From Gordonia alkanivorans NBRC 16433 (GTDB lineage: Bacteria > Actinomycetota > Actinomycetes > Mycobacteriales > Mycobacteriaceae), in assembly GCF_000225505.1 (NCBI RefSeq), contig NZ_BACI01000056.1:148440-212439 (forward strand): a stretch of DNA of 64,000 bases. Direction: 5' to 3'. Shown piece after piece: positions 26,120 to 34,253 of this stretch. The notes beneath the pieces are model-generated. The model made no database searches and had not been told where the DNA came from. It was given only the letters and a program-made list of their open reading frames with translations. Position 1 is the stretch's first letter. Each line of letters begins with the position of its first letter. A program made the translations under genes and the position numbers.

Positions 26120-27766
26120 TCAGTCGTCGGTCCGTGCCAGCAGATCCCGTTCGTGCGGGACGTCGTCGACGGCGCCCCCGGACATCCACTCCCGCAACAC
26201 CTTTGTGGCCCGGACGTCGTCCTCGTTGTACTCCAGCAGTCGCTGCCGCTGACCGAGATCAGGGCGGCCGCCACCCAGAGCGACCGCGGCGCGGTACCAC
26301 TCCATCGACGCCTCGCCGCTCGCGTCGTCGTCGCGCCACGCGAACCCGGCGACGGGCGCGACCCGTTTCAGTCCCTTGCCGCGGGGACAGATGAAGTTCT
26401 CGCCGACGGCCTCGTAGATGTCGACCCACTCGTCGGAGGCGATGAAGGCCTCCACCTCGCGTCGCGTCGGGATGCCGGGTTCGCCGGCGAACCGGTCGGC
26501 CGAGCCCAGCAGCCAACGGTTCTCGGCCTGTTGTGAGTAGCAGTACGCCGCGAAGGTCTTCCCGCTCTGCCGGGCGGCGAGCCGTTCGGCGGTCAGCCAG
26601 GCCCAGAACTCGGCGAACGACCTCGCCTCGTCGCGGGTGGGCAGCGGATCCCAGGTGACGAACGGCCGGTAGACCACCGGCTCGTCGGGCGCGGTGGTGT
26701 CGGTGCGCAGCGTGCCCCACAGGTAGGCGCCGTGTTCGCCGAAGCTCTCCATGTCGACGTCGACCTCGATGTCGGCGCGATACACCCGCGGGGTGTCGAG
26801 GCGCCGGACGAGTTCGGTTCCGGTCAGCCAGGCGATCGCACCGATCACCGCGTCGTCGAATCGTGCACTGCCCGGCCAGTTCTCCGGCGGATCTCCGCGC
26901 TGCGCGGCGAGCTGGTCGATCGTCGTGATGCCCGCCTCGATGAGTGCGGCGCCCTGGTTCCCGGTGGCGACGAGGGACACGTCGCGGACGGCCTCCAGTT
27001 CCGGGCCGCACTTCACCCACCACGGGCACGAGCGGCATTCGGCGACGCGTCGCGGTTCGGTCGGCACCTGCTGCGCCGCGATCGCCCGGCGCCGGTCCAG
27101 GACCTCGTTGTAGTCCTCGAGCATCGCACCGGTGTCGTGCACGACGATGCAGTCGGCGTCGACGCCGATCACCCCGCCGCGCAGGTCACCGCTCTCCGAC
27201 GACGCGGCGCTGCCGATCTCGACCAGCATCGCGGTGAGCTGGGCGAGGCGCAGGGCGTCGCGCCGGTTGGGACGGCCGGTGCGATACGGATCGGGCGTGG
27301 GCGCCCACCCCCAGAGCGGACTGGTGACCAGTGTGGGCGGGCGGCTCGGATCCGGGGTGGTCTTCGCGGGCTGGGTGATCCGGTGATTGACGACGATGAC
27401 CGGGACGTACCCGTCGCCCACCCTCACCAGGAGTTCGGCATGGCCGCGCCGCCCGTGTTCGACGTCGGTGGGCAGCGCCGCATTCCAGATCCACGCGACA
27501 CCCGCGTCGCACGCCTTCATGGTGGCGGCGACCCGGTCCGCGGCCCTGGACTCCGGGTCGACGGCGACGAACGCACCCGGCTGATCGCTGTGGATGCCGC
27601 GGAGCAGTTCCCGGACCGCGGTCCGATGATCGGCCGCGGCCTCCTTGCGTCGCTGCACGCCGGGCGGGTCCGGTTCGGTACCGGGACGCCCCTCGTGACC
27701 GAAGTCGAGAGCGACCCGGTGCTCGCAACCCGCCAGATCGCGCGGCGACAACACCACAGAGGCCAC
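26120..27766 (-). CDS. TM0106-family RecB-like nuclease
   Basis: A 548-residue protein of the TM0106 family. The N-terminal half resembles the RecB-type nuclease fold and has a Cys cluster ECRSCPWWVKC with the earlier Cys of DLAGCEHRV, likely an iron-sulfur site. The C-terminal half is an RNase H-like DEDD domain: first motif VDVDMESFG, last motif YNEDDVRATKVL. No helicase domain is attached. Start is GTG at 27766, with AAAGGG upstream. Its biological substrate is unknown. It does not stand next to CRISPR repeats in this window. Confidence 0.8.
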   Translation of the reverse strand: MASVVLSPRDLAGCEHRVALDFGHEGRPGTEPDPPGVQRRKEAAADHRTAVRELLRGIHSDQPGAFVAVDPESRAADRVAATMKACDAGVAWIWNAALPTDVEHGRRGHAELLVRVGDGYVPVIVVNHRITQPAKTTPDPSRPPTLVTSPLWGWAPTPDPYRTGRPNRRDALRLAQLTAMLVEIGSAASSESGDLRGGVIGVDADCIVVHDTGAMLEDYNEVLDRRRAIAAQQVPTEPRRVAECRSCPWWVKCGPELEAVRDVSLVATGNQGAALIEAGITTIDQLAAQRGDPPENWPGSARFDDAVIGAIAWLTGTELVRRLDTPRVYRADIEVDVDMESFGEHGAYLWGTLRTDTTAPDEPVVYRPFVTWDPLPTRDEARSFAEFWAWLTAERLAARQSGKTFAAYCYSQQAENRWLLGSADRFAGEPGIPTRREVEAFIASDEWVDIYEAVGENFICPRGKGLKRVAPVAGFAWRDDDASGEASMEWYRAAVALGGGRPDLGQRQRLLEYNEDDVRATKVLREWMSGGAVDDVPHERDLLARTDD

Positions 27767-27882
27767 GCCATCCCTTTCTCGGCTCGAGCAGTCGGACGCG
27801 TGGCCCCACCGGGCCACGTGTCATGCTTGTACTTGTTACCACGCCCGCAGCGGTCCACTCGGCAGCAGCGAAAGGTCATTCG

Positions 27883-28575
27883 ATGGGTTTGTTCTCCTCC
27901 GACGGTAGGTCTCGCGCTCAGCGCCGCGCAGAGGCCAAGGCTCTCAAGACGAAAGCCAAGCTCGAGGCGAAGTTCGACGCCAAGCACCGGCGGAAGGAAC
28001 AGAAGGCTCGTCGCAAGACCGAGCACAAGTACCTCCAGAAGGATCTGAAGGCGGAGCGCAAGACCGCCAAGCAGTTGGCGAAGGCCCAGGAGAAGGTCGT
28101 CAAGGCCGAGACCAAGAAGGTGAGTGCCGAAGCGAAGGCGGCCGCCGACGCCAAGGTGTTCAGCCCGGCCAGCGTCAAGCGGTACCTCTCGGTCGCTCGC
28201 CTCGTGGCGCCCATCGCCGTCCCGATCGCCTACCGCGCCGCGGTCGCCGGCCGCGCGCAGCTCTCGGCTCTGCAGGCCAGTCGTGCAGGTGTGTCGCCAG
28301 AAGTGTTGCGCCAGTTCAGCGGCCACGGCGCGGCGCTGTCCGCGCGGATCGCCACGACGCGCACCGCCCTGGACAAGGTCGTCGCTCAGGACACCAGCGC
28401 CGACGCCAAGGACTTCGTCGCGGCAATGACCCAGCGTCTGGACAACCTCGACATCGCGGTCGGCGCGGCCGAGACCATGTCCGCCGCACAGCGCCGGACG
28501 GCACACCAGTCGATCGACGACGAACTCGTCGCCATCGACGCCGACATCCTCGCGCGGCTGGGCGTTCGCTCCTGA
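27883..28575 (+). CDS. DUF6474-like Lys-rich coiled-coil protein
   Basis: A 230-residue protein. Residues 10 to 90 are a highly charged helix rich in Lys, Arg, Ala and Glu (for instance AKFDAKHRRKEQKARRK), probably a coiled coil. The C-terminal half is more regular and helical, with a hydrophobic stretch YLSVARLVAPIAVPIAYRAA. AAAGG stands 10 bases before the ATG. Length and pattern suggest the actinobacterial DUF6474 family; function unknown, perhaps membrane or nucleic-acid associated. The next gene also encodes a Lys-rich protein and may be functionally linked. Confidence 0.65.
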   Translation: MGLFSSDGRSRAQRRAEAKALKTKAKLEAKFDAKHRRKEQKARRKTEHKYLQKDLKAERKTAKQLAKAQEKVVKAETKKVSAEAKAAADAKVFSPASVKRYLSVARLVAPIAVPIAYRAAVAGRAQLSALQASRAGVSPEVLRQFSGHGAALSARIATTRTALDKVVAQDTSADAKDFVAAMTQRLDNLDIAVGAAETMSAAQRRTAHQSIDDELVAIDADILARLGVRS

Positions 28576-28673
28576 ACCTCTAAGATGGGTTCCACGCGTC
28601 GCGTCGGGGGTCCGCCCGGTGCGCACACCCCGGAAACACACGCAGGGCCGGGACTCACGCAAGGGAGCGCCGT

Positions 28674-29255
28674 ATGACCGAGCAGGAGCCGAACGTCACG
28701 CCGTCCGACGGCGGTGCGAACAACGACGAACCTCCCCAGGAGTCGGCGGCGGCCGATCCCGGACCGGCTCAACCGGATGCGACGCCGGCCCCCGAGCAGG
28801 CGACCCCACCGAAACCTGCGCCGAAGAAGGCCCCGGCCAAGAAAGCACCCACCAAGAAGGCCGCGAAGAAAGCACCCACCAAGAAGGCCGCGAAGAAAGC
28901 ACCCACCAAGAAGGCCGCGAAGAAAGCACCCGCGAAGAAGGCCGCCCAGAAGAAGGCGCCGGAGAAGAAGGCACCCCCAAAGTCGGTACCTCCCGTCACC
29001 GAGGTGCCCGTCGCCGAAACCCCGGCCGCCCCGGAGACCCCGATGCCGGCTCCCGCCCCCGCCCCCGCGCCGACACCGGCGCATCCGCCGGTTGACGTCG
29101 TCGCCGAATCCGATGCTGCGCGAGCCACTTTCGCCCAGCTGCGATCAGGTGCACCCACCGAGCCGCCGACGACCAACCTCCCCCCCGCTTACGCGGGGCT
29201 GGCGGCGGTCGTGGCGATGCTGGTGTTCGTGGTGCTGCGGCGCGTCCTGCGCTGA
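28674..29255 (+). CDS. Histone-like Lys/Ala/Pro repeat protein with C-terminal membrane helix
   Basis: A 193-residue protein. After a polar N-terminus comes a repeat region, residues 45 to 105, of units such as KKAPTKKAA, as in the basic tails of HupB and eukaryotic histone H1. A Pro/Ala-rich spacer follows, then a predicted membrane helix (LAAVVAMLVFVVLRRVLR) at the very end. A DNA-binding tail joined to a membrane anchor is unusual and suggests a protein that tethers DNA or anionic polymers to the membrane. TAAGAT near 28582 may be a -10 box. Function not known. Confidence 0.6.
   Translation: MTEQEPNVTPSDGGANNDEPPQESAAADPGPAQPDATPAPEQATPPKPAPKKAPAKKAPTKKAAKKAPTKKAAKKAPTKKAAKKAPAKKAAQKKAPEKKAPPKSVPPVTEVPVAETPAAPETPMPAPAPAPAPTPAHPPVDVVAESDAARATFAQLRSGAPTEPPTTNLPPAYAGLAAVVAMLVFVVLRRVLR
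28839..28946 (+). repeat. 27-bp tandem repeat inside the histone-like gene
   Basis: Three identical 27-base units begin at 28839, 28866 and 28893, and a fourth diverged unit follows at 28920. Each encodes KKAPTKKAA, so copy number changes stay in frame and would lengthen or shorten the basic domain. Confidence 0.9.
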
Positions 29256-29259
29256 GGGG

Positions 29260-30660
29260 CTACCGCGGCGGCGGTGAGACCTCGACGCCGCCCGACTCGT
29301 GCTCGGGTCCGGCGTTCGGGTGTTCGGCGGGGAGCCGTCCGCGGAAGCGTGCGGCTTCGCTCGGACCCGGTTCCTCGCCCCGCGAGTGCGGCGGCCGGTG
29401 GTACGGTCCCGGCTTCGGGCGCGCCTTGCCGCCGGGGAACGCCAGGCGCGCGATGGTGCGGTGGACCTGGCCCCACTGTTGTCCGAAAGGTCCTGTGTTG
29501 TAAGGCAATCCGTAGCGTTCGCAGATGTCCTTCACCTTGGGTGCGACCTCTGCGTACCGGGTGCTCGGCATGTCGGGGTACAGGTGGTGCTCCACCTGGT
29601 AGCCGAGGTTGCCGCTGATGATGTGGAACAGCGGGCTGCCCTCGATGTTCGCCGCACCGACGAGCTGGCGGACATACCAGCCGCCGCGGGTCTCGTTCTC
29701 GGTTTCTTCCTTGCTGAATGTGTATGTCTGGTCCGGGAAATGGCCGCAGAAGATGATCGCGTGCGCCCAGACGTTCCGGATGATGTTGGCGGTGAAGTTC
29801 GCGGTCAGTGTTCGCAGGAAAGTGCTCTCCGCACCGGGCAGGACCTGATCGGCGAACTTCGCCGCGGCCTTCCCGCGCCGGCCGCCGCGGCGTCGGATCA
29901 CGTTGCCGATCCGTGAGGTCGACGGCTGACGGATCGCCCCGCCGGTCGCGGCCTGGCTCAACAGGAATGCGCCCGCACTGATCGCCGGCCAGCCGACGTA
30001 GTCCTTCACGACCTGGCGACGCATCTTGCCCGCGATGCCCTTGAGGTCCTTGGCCAGCTCCGACATCGGCTTCTCACCGCGCCGGATCGCCTCGAGGTCG
30101 AGATCGTGCAGCGCGACACCCCACTCGAAGAAGGCGGTGAGCAGGACGTTGTAGAACGGCTGGAGCAGATAGACCGGATGCCACTTCTGGTTCGGGTCGA
30201 TCCGCATGATCTCGTAGCCGAGATCCTTGTCCTTGCCGCGGATGTTGGTGAACGTGTGGTGGATGTAGTTGTGGGAATGCTTCCACGCCTCGGCCGTGGA
30301 GGCGGTGTCCCAGTCCCACACCGACGAATGGATGTAGGGATCGTTCATCCAGTCCCACTGGCCGTGCATCACATTGTGGCCGATCTCCATGTTCTCCAGA
30401 ATCTTGGCCATACCGAGGCACGCCGTCCCGGCGACCCATGCGCCCCGCGAACGCGAGTTGAGCAGCACGATGCGTCCCAGCGCAGCGAGCTGGCGCTGGG
30501 TGGCGATGACGGTCTTGATGTAGCGCCGGTCGCGGTCGCCGAGGTCGCTGTAGACCTCGTCGTGGATGGCGTCGAACTCCTCGGCGAGCTTGTCGATCGT
30601 CTCCTGATCGAGGTGCGCCAACGGGTTGGTCACGCGCTGTCCGGAATCGGTGGTTGTCAT
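29260..30660 (-). CDS. Membrane fatty acid desaturase (DesA3-like)
   Basis: A 466-residue di-iron acyl-CoA desaturase. The three histidine boxes are GHNVMHGQ, HSHNYIHH and YQVEHHLYP, with hydrophobic segments between them. It resembles M. tuberculosis DesA3 (Rv3229c), which makes oleate from stearoyl-CoA with reductase Rv3230c; the reductase gene is directly upstream here. The protein is about 40 residues longer than DesA3: there is a basic insert around NVIRRRGGRRGKAAAKF near residue 260, and a Pro-rich C-terminal tail. GGGAGG precedes the ATG. Two direct repeats lie in the gap to the reductase gene. Confidence 0.87.
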   Translation of the reverse strand: MTTTDSGQRVTNPLAHLDQETIDKLAEEFDAIHDEVYSDLGDRDRRYIKTVIATQRQLAALGRIVLLNSRSRGAWVAGTACLGMAKILENMEIGHNVMHGQWDWMNDPYIHSSVWDWDTASTAEAWKHSHNYIHHTFTNIRGKDKDLGYEIMRIDPNQKWHPVYLLQPFYNVLLTAFFEWGVALHDLDLEAIRRGEKPMSELAKDLKGIAGKMRRQVVKDYVGWPAISAGAFLLSQAATGGAIRQPSTSRIGNVIRRRGGRRGKAAAKFADQVLPGAESTFLRTLTANFTANIIRNVWAHAIIFCGHFPDQTYTFSKEETENETRGGWYVRQLVGAANIEGSPLFHIISGNLGYQVEHHLYPDMPSTRYAEVAPKVKDICERYGLPYNTGPFGQQWGQVHRTIARLAFPGGKARPKPGPYHRPPHSRGEEPGPSEAARFRGRLPAEHPNAGPEHESGGVEVSPPPR

Positions 30661-30678
30661 AATTGTTCCTCCCGGTCA

Positions 30679-30721
30679 ATCCTGACCTTCGGTCGACGGT
30701 GTAGATCCTGACCTTCGGTCG
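30679..30721. repeat. 17-bp direct repeats between desaturase and reductase genes
   Basis: ATCCTGACCTTCGGTCG occurs at 30679-30695 and again at 30705-30721, a period of 26 bases. Each copy contains the small palindrome GACC-TTC-GGTC. Two evenly spaced copies close to the desaturase start suggest a binding site for a dimeric regulator or a processing site in the mRNA. Confidence 0.55.
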
Positions 30722-30743
30722 GTGGAGTAGGTGTGACGGCCGA

Positions 30744-31841
30744 TCAGAGCTCGACGTCGACGTCTCCCTCGGCGGTGTTCACGCAGATGCGGATGCTCGA
30801 TCCCTCCGGCGAACTGACCTCGCCGGTCCGCAGGTCCCGGATGCTCCCCTGCTTGAGAACCCCGGTGCAGGTGTGGCAGATACCGATCCGGCAGCCGAAT
30901 TTCAGCTGCATACCGTTCTCCTCGCCTGCGACGAGGATCGGTTGGCCCGGCTCGCAGGTCACCTCGGTGTCACTGCGCGTGAACCGGACGGTGCCCCCCT
31001 CACCCTCACCGGCATTCCCGCCGATGATCGGCTGGAAACGTTCGAGATGGATCCGGTCGCCGACACCCTCGGACTCGAAATGCTCGACGAGGCTGTCGAG
31101 AAGCTCACGCGGTCCGGAACACATGGCCTGCCGTTCACGCCAGTCCGGACAGAGTTCGTCGAGGTCGGCCGCCTTGATCCGGCCGTCCCGGCTCGTGATG
31201 CGCAGCGTCAGGTCGAATCCGTCGTGCCGCTCGTCCATCGACTCGAGATCGGATCTGAACATCACCTGTTCGTCACTGTGCGCCGAGTGGATGGCGACCA
31301 CATCGTCGACCCGATCGCGGTGGTCGAGGTCGCGGAGCATGCTCATGATCGGGGTGATCCCGCTGCCCGCACTGATGAACAGCATCTTCTCCGGCAACGG
31401 ATCGGGGAGCGTGAAGACGCCCTCGATCTCACCGAGCCGCACGATCTCCCCCGGGCGCACGCGGTGGACGAGATAGGGCGAGACCGTCCCCTCCTCCACC
31501 AGCTTCGGCGTCACGCTGATCAGACCGTCACGCGGATGCGGATCGGAGGTCAGCGAGTAAGCGCGCCAATGGAACACGCCGTCGATGACCACGCCGAGAC
31601 GGACATACTGCCCCGGTTGGTGACCAGGCCACTCGTAGCCCGGTTTGATCCACACCGTGGCCGCATCCGCGCCCTCGGGACGTACCTCGACGACCCGTCC
31701 GCGCAGCTCCTGCGTGGTCCAGAGCGGATTGATCAGCTCCAGGTAGTCGTCGGGGTGCAGAGGATTGAACAGGTGTCGGATCGCGCCGAGAAAACCTCGA
31801 CGCAGCGGGGAGACCTTGGGTGCTGCGCCGCGCTCAGCCAC
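30744..31841 (-). CDS. Ferredoxin reductase-type electron donor for the desaturase
   Basis: A 365-residue flavoprotein. The FAD-binding domain (RAYSLTSDP), the NAD(P)H domain (LFISAGSGITPIMSML) and a C-terminal plant-type 2Fe-2S domain (FGCRIGICHTCTG, with the fourth cysteine in RICVN) are in the order of Rv3230c. This enzyme passes electrons from NADPH to the desaturase. The start is GTG at 31841. It is transcribed ahead of the desaturase with an 83-base gap, so the two are probably one operon. Confidence 0.88.
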   Translation of the reverse strand: MAERGAAPKVSPLRRGFLGAIRHLFNPLHPDDYLELINPLWTTQELRGRVVEVRPEGADAATVWIKPGYEWPGHQPGQYVRLGVVIDGVFHWRAYSLTSDPHPRDGLISVTPKLVEEGTVSPYLVHRVRPGEIVRLGEIEGVFTLPDPLPEKMLFISAGSGITPIMSMLRDLDHRDRVDDVVAIHSAHSDEQVMFRSDLESMDERHDGFDLTLRITSRDGRIKAADLDELCPDWRERQAMCSGPRELLDSLVEHFESEGVGDRIHLERFQPIIGGNAGEGEGGTVRFTRSDTEVTCEPGQPILVAGEENGMQLKFGCRIGICHTCTGVLKQGSIRDLRTGEVSSPEGSSIRICVNTAEGDVDVEL

Positions 31842-31871
31842 GGAACAGCCTTTGTCGCAATTCGATTCGTG

Positions 31872-31928
31872 TCACGAGACCTCGCAATGGGTCGTCGGTT
31901 GCCTCTTGGTGCCCACGAGCTGCTTCAT
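31872..31928 (-). CDS. Possible 18-residue leader peptide before the reductase gene
   Basis: A short frame MKQLVGTKRQPTTHCEVS starts with ATG at 31928, preceded by the strong ribosome site GGAGGG, and stops 30 bases before the reductase GTG. The reductase itself has only a weak ribosome site, so the short frame could help or control its translation. Only the ribosome site and position support it. Confidence 0.3.
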   Translation of the reverse strand: MKQLVGTKRQPTTHCEVS

Positions 31929-32087
31929 GGGTACCCTCCGAGCGATCTGAGTCTGACCCTACGACCTCTGGCGCCGCAGGGTGAGTCACTCGATCAGATC
32001 GGCTCACAACGGCCGTATTACCACCGGAAAGCCGCTTCAAACCCAGGTCGGGGCATCAATCCGGCCACGTTCTCCGGCAAGTGGGAT

Positions 32088-32936
32088 CTATCGGGCAACG
32101 GACGAGTCGATGCACCTGCAGATCGCGACCGCCACGTCGTCGGGCCGGGATTCCGGGAGCCAATGGTCGGCACCCGGCAGGACGACGAAGTCGTAGGGAG
32201 CGTCGACCCACCCCGAGGTCAGTTGCGCACCGACCCTGCCGAGGGCGATGTCGCGGTCGCCCCACAGATATGACGTGGGCACCTTCACCTGCGCAGGCGT
32301 CGACCTCTTGTCGGGGATGGCCATCGCGCGGTACCAGCCGAGTGCTCCGGGCAGTGCCCCGTACTCGGCGATGTCGGGAACCACGCGGGAGGCGAACGGT
32401 TCCGGGAACCCCATCCGCACACCGAAATCCGGTCGCGTGGTCATCAACCGCCCGAGTAGCTTCTCCGGCAGCGCCGGGATCTGGAACGCCAACATGTACC
32501 AGGACCGGAGGATCTGACCGCGGGGCATCGCCTGCAGGAACGCACCGGGATGCGGGACCGACAGCGCGGTCAGCGTTCGCACCCGATCGGGGTGGTGGGC
32601 CGCGAGTGTCCACGCCACCGCCGCACCCCAGTCGTGTCCGACGACGTGCGCATCCTCGACACCCGCGTCGTCGAACAGCGCGAGCACGTCCGCCACCAAC
32701 TCTCCCTGGACGTACTCTCGGCGCCGGGTGGGTCGCGCCCCGGGTGAGTAACCGCGCTGATCCGGAGCGATCGTGCGGAAACCCCTGGCGTGCAGACGCG
32801 GGGCGACGAGATCCCACGAGCGCGCTCGTTGCGGGAAGCCGTGCAGCAGGACGATCGGTTCGCCGTCGAGCGGACCGGCGTCGAGCACGTCGAAGGTGTA
32901 CGCGCCGCGCCGGAACGTGGTCAGCCTGTCGGTCAT
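32088..32936 (-). CDS. Alpha/beta hydrolase, epoxide hydrolase-like
   Basis: A 282-residue alpha/beta hydrolase. The oxyanion motif is LLHGFPQRARSW, the nucleophile is the Asp of VVGHDWGAAVAW, as in epoxide hydrolases and haloalkane dehalogenases, and the catalytic His is in GADHWLPE. DQRGYSPGARP is also typical of epoxide hydrolases. Cytoplasmic, with no signal peptide. Its substrate is not known. It lies downstream of the sugar dehydrogenase gene, with a 38-base gap. Confidence 0.83.
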   Translation of the reverse strand: MTDRLTTFRRGAYTFDVLDAGPLDGEPIVLLHGFPQRARSWDLVAPRLHARGFRTIAPDQRGYSPGARPTRRREYVQGELVADVLALFDDAGVEDAHVVGHDWGAAVAWTLAAHHPDRVRTLTALSVPHPGAFLQAMPRGQILRSWYMLAFQIPALPEKLLGRLMTTRPDFGVRMGFPEPFASRVVPDIAEYGALPGALGWYRAMAIPDKRSTPAQVKVPTSYLWGDRDIALGRVGAQLTSGWVDAPYDFVVLPGADHWLPESRPDDVAVAICRCIDSSVAR

Positions 32937-32974
32937 CGCCGCACTCTCACACCCAGCGCGTCACCGCACACGCC

Positions 32975-34213
32975 TCAGTCCTCCCAGCGCACCCGCAGGA
33001 TGCGGTCGGAACCGTCACCGTCACTCGTCGTCAGCACCAGGGACCCGTCGGGTGCCACGGCGGCACTCCGCAGACGGCCGTGCTTCTGCTCGAGGGCCTC
33101 GGTCTTCGACACGACGCGGCGTCCGTCGTCGGACAGCTTCAGGAAGACGAGCCGCTTCCCTTTCAGCGCGGTGAGGACGAGTCCACCGCTGTACGGGCCC
33201 CAGCCCGTGGCGGGAAGGAAGGCGATACCCGGCGTCGCGATCGTCGAGTCACCCGACGACCACACCGGCCCGATCGCGCCCGGGACGCGACCGGTGTCGG
33301 TCATGGGCACGGACTCGTCGTAGATCAGCGGGGTGCGGTCCGGCTTGTAGCCGTAGTTGCCGCCGGCGACGATCAGGTTCAGCTCGTCGTCCCGGGTCGT
33401 CCCCTGCTCGACCGCGTAGACGCGGCCACTGCCCGGGGCCACCGCGACACCTTGGACGTTGCGGTGGCCGAGGCTGTATACCGGGCTGCGCGGGTCCGGA
33501 TTGCCCGGTGCCGGGGTGCCATCGCGCGTGATGTGCAGAACCTTGCCGCCCAGCGACTTCCGGGCTTGGGCGAACGACGGGGTGCCGGTGTCACCGGTGC
33601 CGACCCAGATGCTGTCGGGGGTGACGGCGAGTCCACAGCCGGCACGACTTCCCGAGGAGTTCACCGGGATGTTGCCGAGGATCGTCCGCTCGCGCGCCAT
33701 CTTCGTCCAGTCCGCGCTGACCCGCCATGACACCACCTTGGTGGTCTGACCGGTCTGCGGCGCCGGGATGGGCGCACCAGCCAGCGGCTCCGGCACGGTG
33801 AAAGCGCCCGGCACGGCGTATTCGGCCTGACACGAGTACACCCGTCGGTTCTCGGAGAAGCGGGGGTCGATGGCGAGTCCCATCAGCCCGGCCTCGTGGA
33901 ACGCGAAGATGTTCGACAGATCGGCCGTGACGTTGACGCGCGTCCCACCAGGGCGCACCGCTACGAACCTCCCCGCGCGCTCCCCGGTGAGCACCGTGCC
34001 GTCCGGTGCGACGACGACGCCCCACGGGATGGTCAGCCCACCCGCGACGGTCGTCACCTTGAGCGGCGCCTGGGCGTGAGCCGCCGGGGCCCCGACGACC
34101 ATCCCGGCGATCGTCGCCGCTGAGACCATGACCGCCGCGAGCCCGCGCGCCGGCGATCGACTGTGCTTCCTGCGTTCACGACGTGTCGGGGTCACAGAAG
34201 TCACGGTAGCCAC
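32975..34213 (-). CDS. Secreted PQQ-dependent glucose/sorbosone dehydrogenase-like protein
   Basis: A 412-residue six-bladed beta-propeller of the GSDH family. A signal peptide runs from RRERRKHSRSPARG to AAHAQA near residue 48. The mature part has the family motifs PWGVVVAPDGTVLTGERAG, GLMGLAIDPRF, SLGHRNVQGVAV and GGNYGY, which hold the quinone and Ca2+ site in relatives. Actinobacterial members oxidise sugars outside the membrane; PQQ dependence is inferred from the family. Start codon GTG at 34213, with GTG alternatives nearby. Confidence 0.82.
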   Translation of the reverse strand: MATVTSVTPTRRERRKHSRSPARGLAAVMVSAATIAGMVVGAPAAHAQAPLKVTTVAGGLTIPWGVVVAPDGTVLTGERAGRFVAVRPGGTRVNVTADLSNIFAFHEAGLMGLAIDPRFSENRRVYSCQAEYAVPGAFTVPEPLAGAPIPAPQTGQTTKVVSWRVSADWTKMARERTILGNIPVNSSGSRAGCGLAVTPDSIWVGTGDTGTPSFAQARKSLGGKVLHITRDGTPAPGNPDPRSPVYSLGHRNVQGVAVAPGSGRVYAVEQGTTRDDELNLIVAGGNYGYKPDRTPLIYDESVPMTDTGRVPGAIGPVWSSGDSTIATPGIAFLPATGWGPYSGGLVLTALKGKRLVFLKLSDDGRRVVSKTEALEQKHGRLRSAAVAPDGSLVLTTSDGDGSDRILRVRWED

Positions 34214-34253
34214 GACGCGGTGCCGGGTTGGGGCGAAACGGTGAGATCGAGAT

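Noticed and set aside
26120..27766. Cas4-like CRISPR nuclease
   Set aside because: The Cys pattern is similar, but the RNase H-like DEDD second half and lack of CRISPR repeats fit TM0106 instead.
28839..28946. CRISPR array
   Set aside because: The repeats are directly adjacent without spacers, in frame, and encode KKAPTKKAA.
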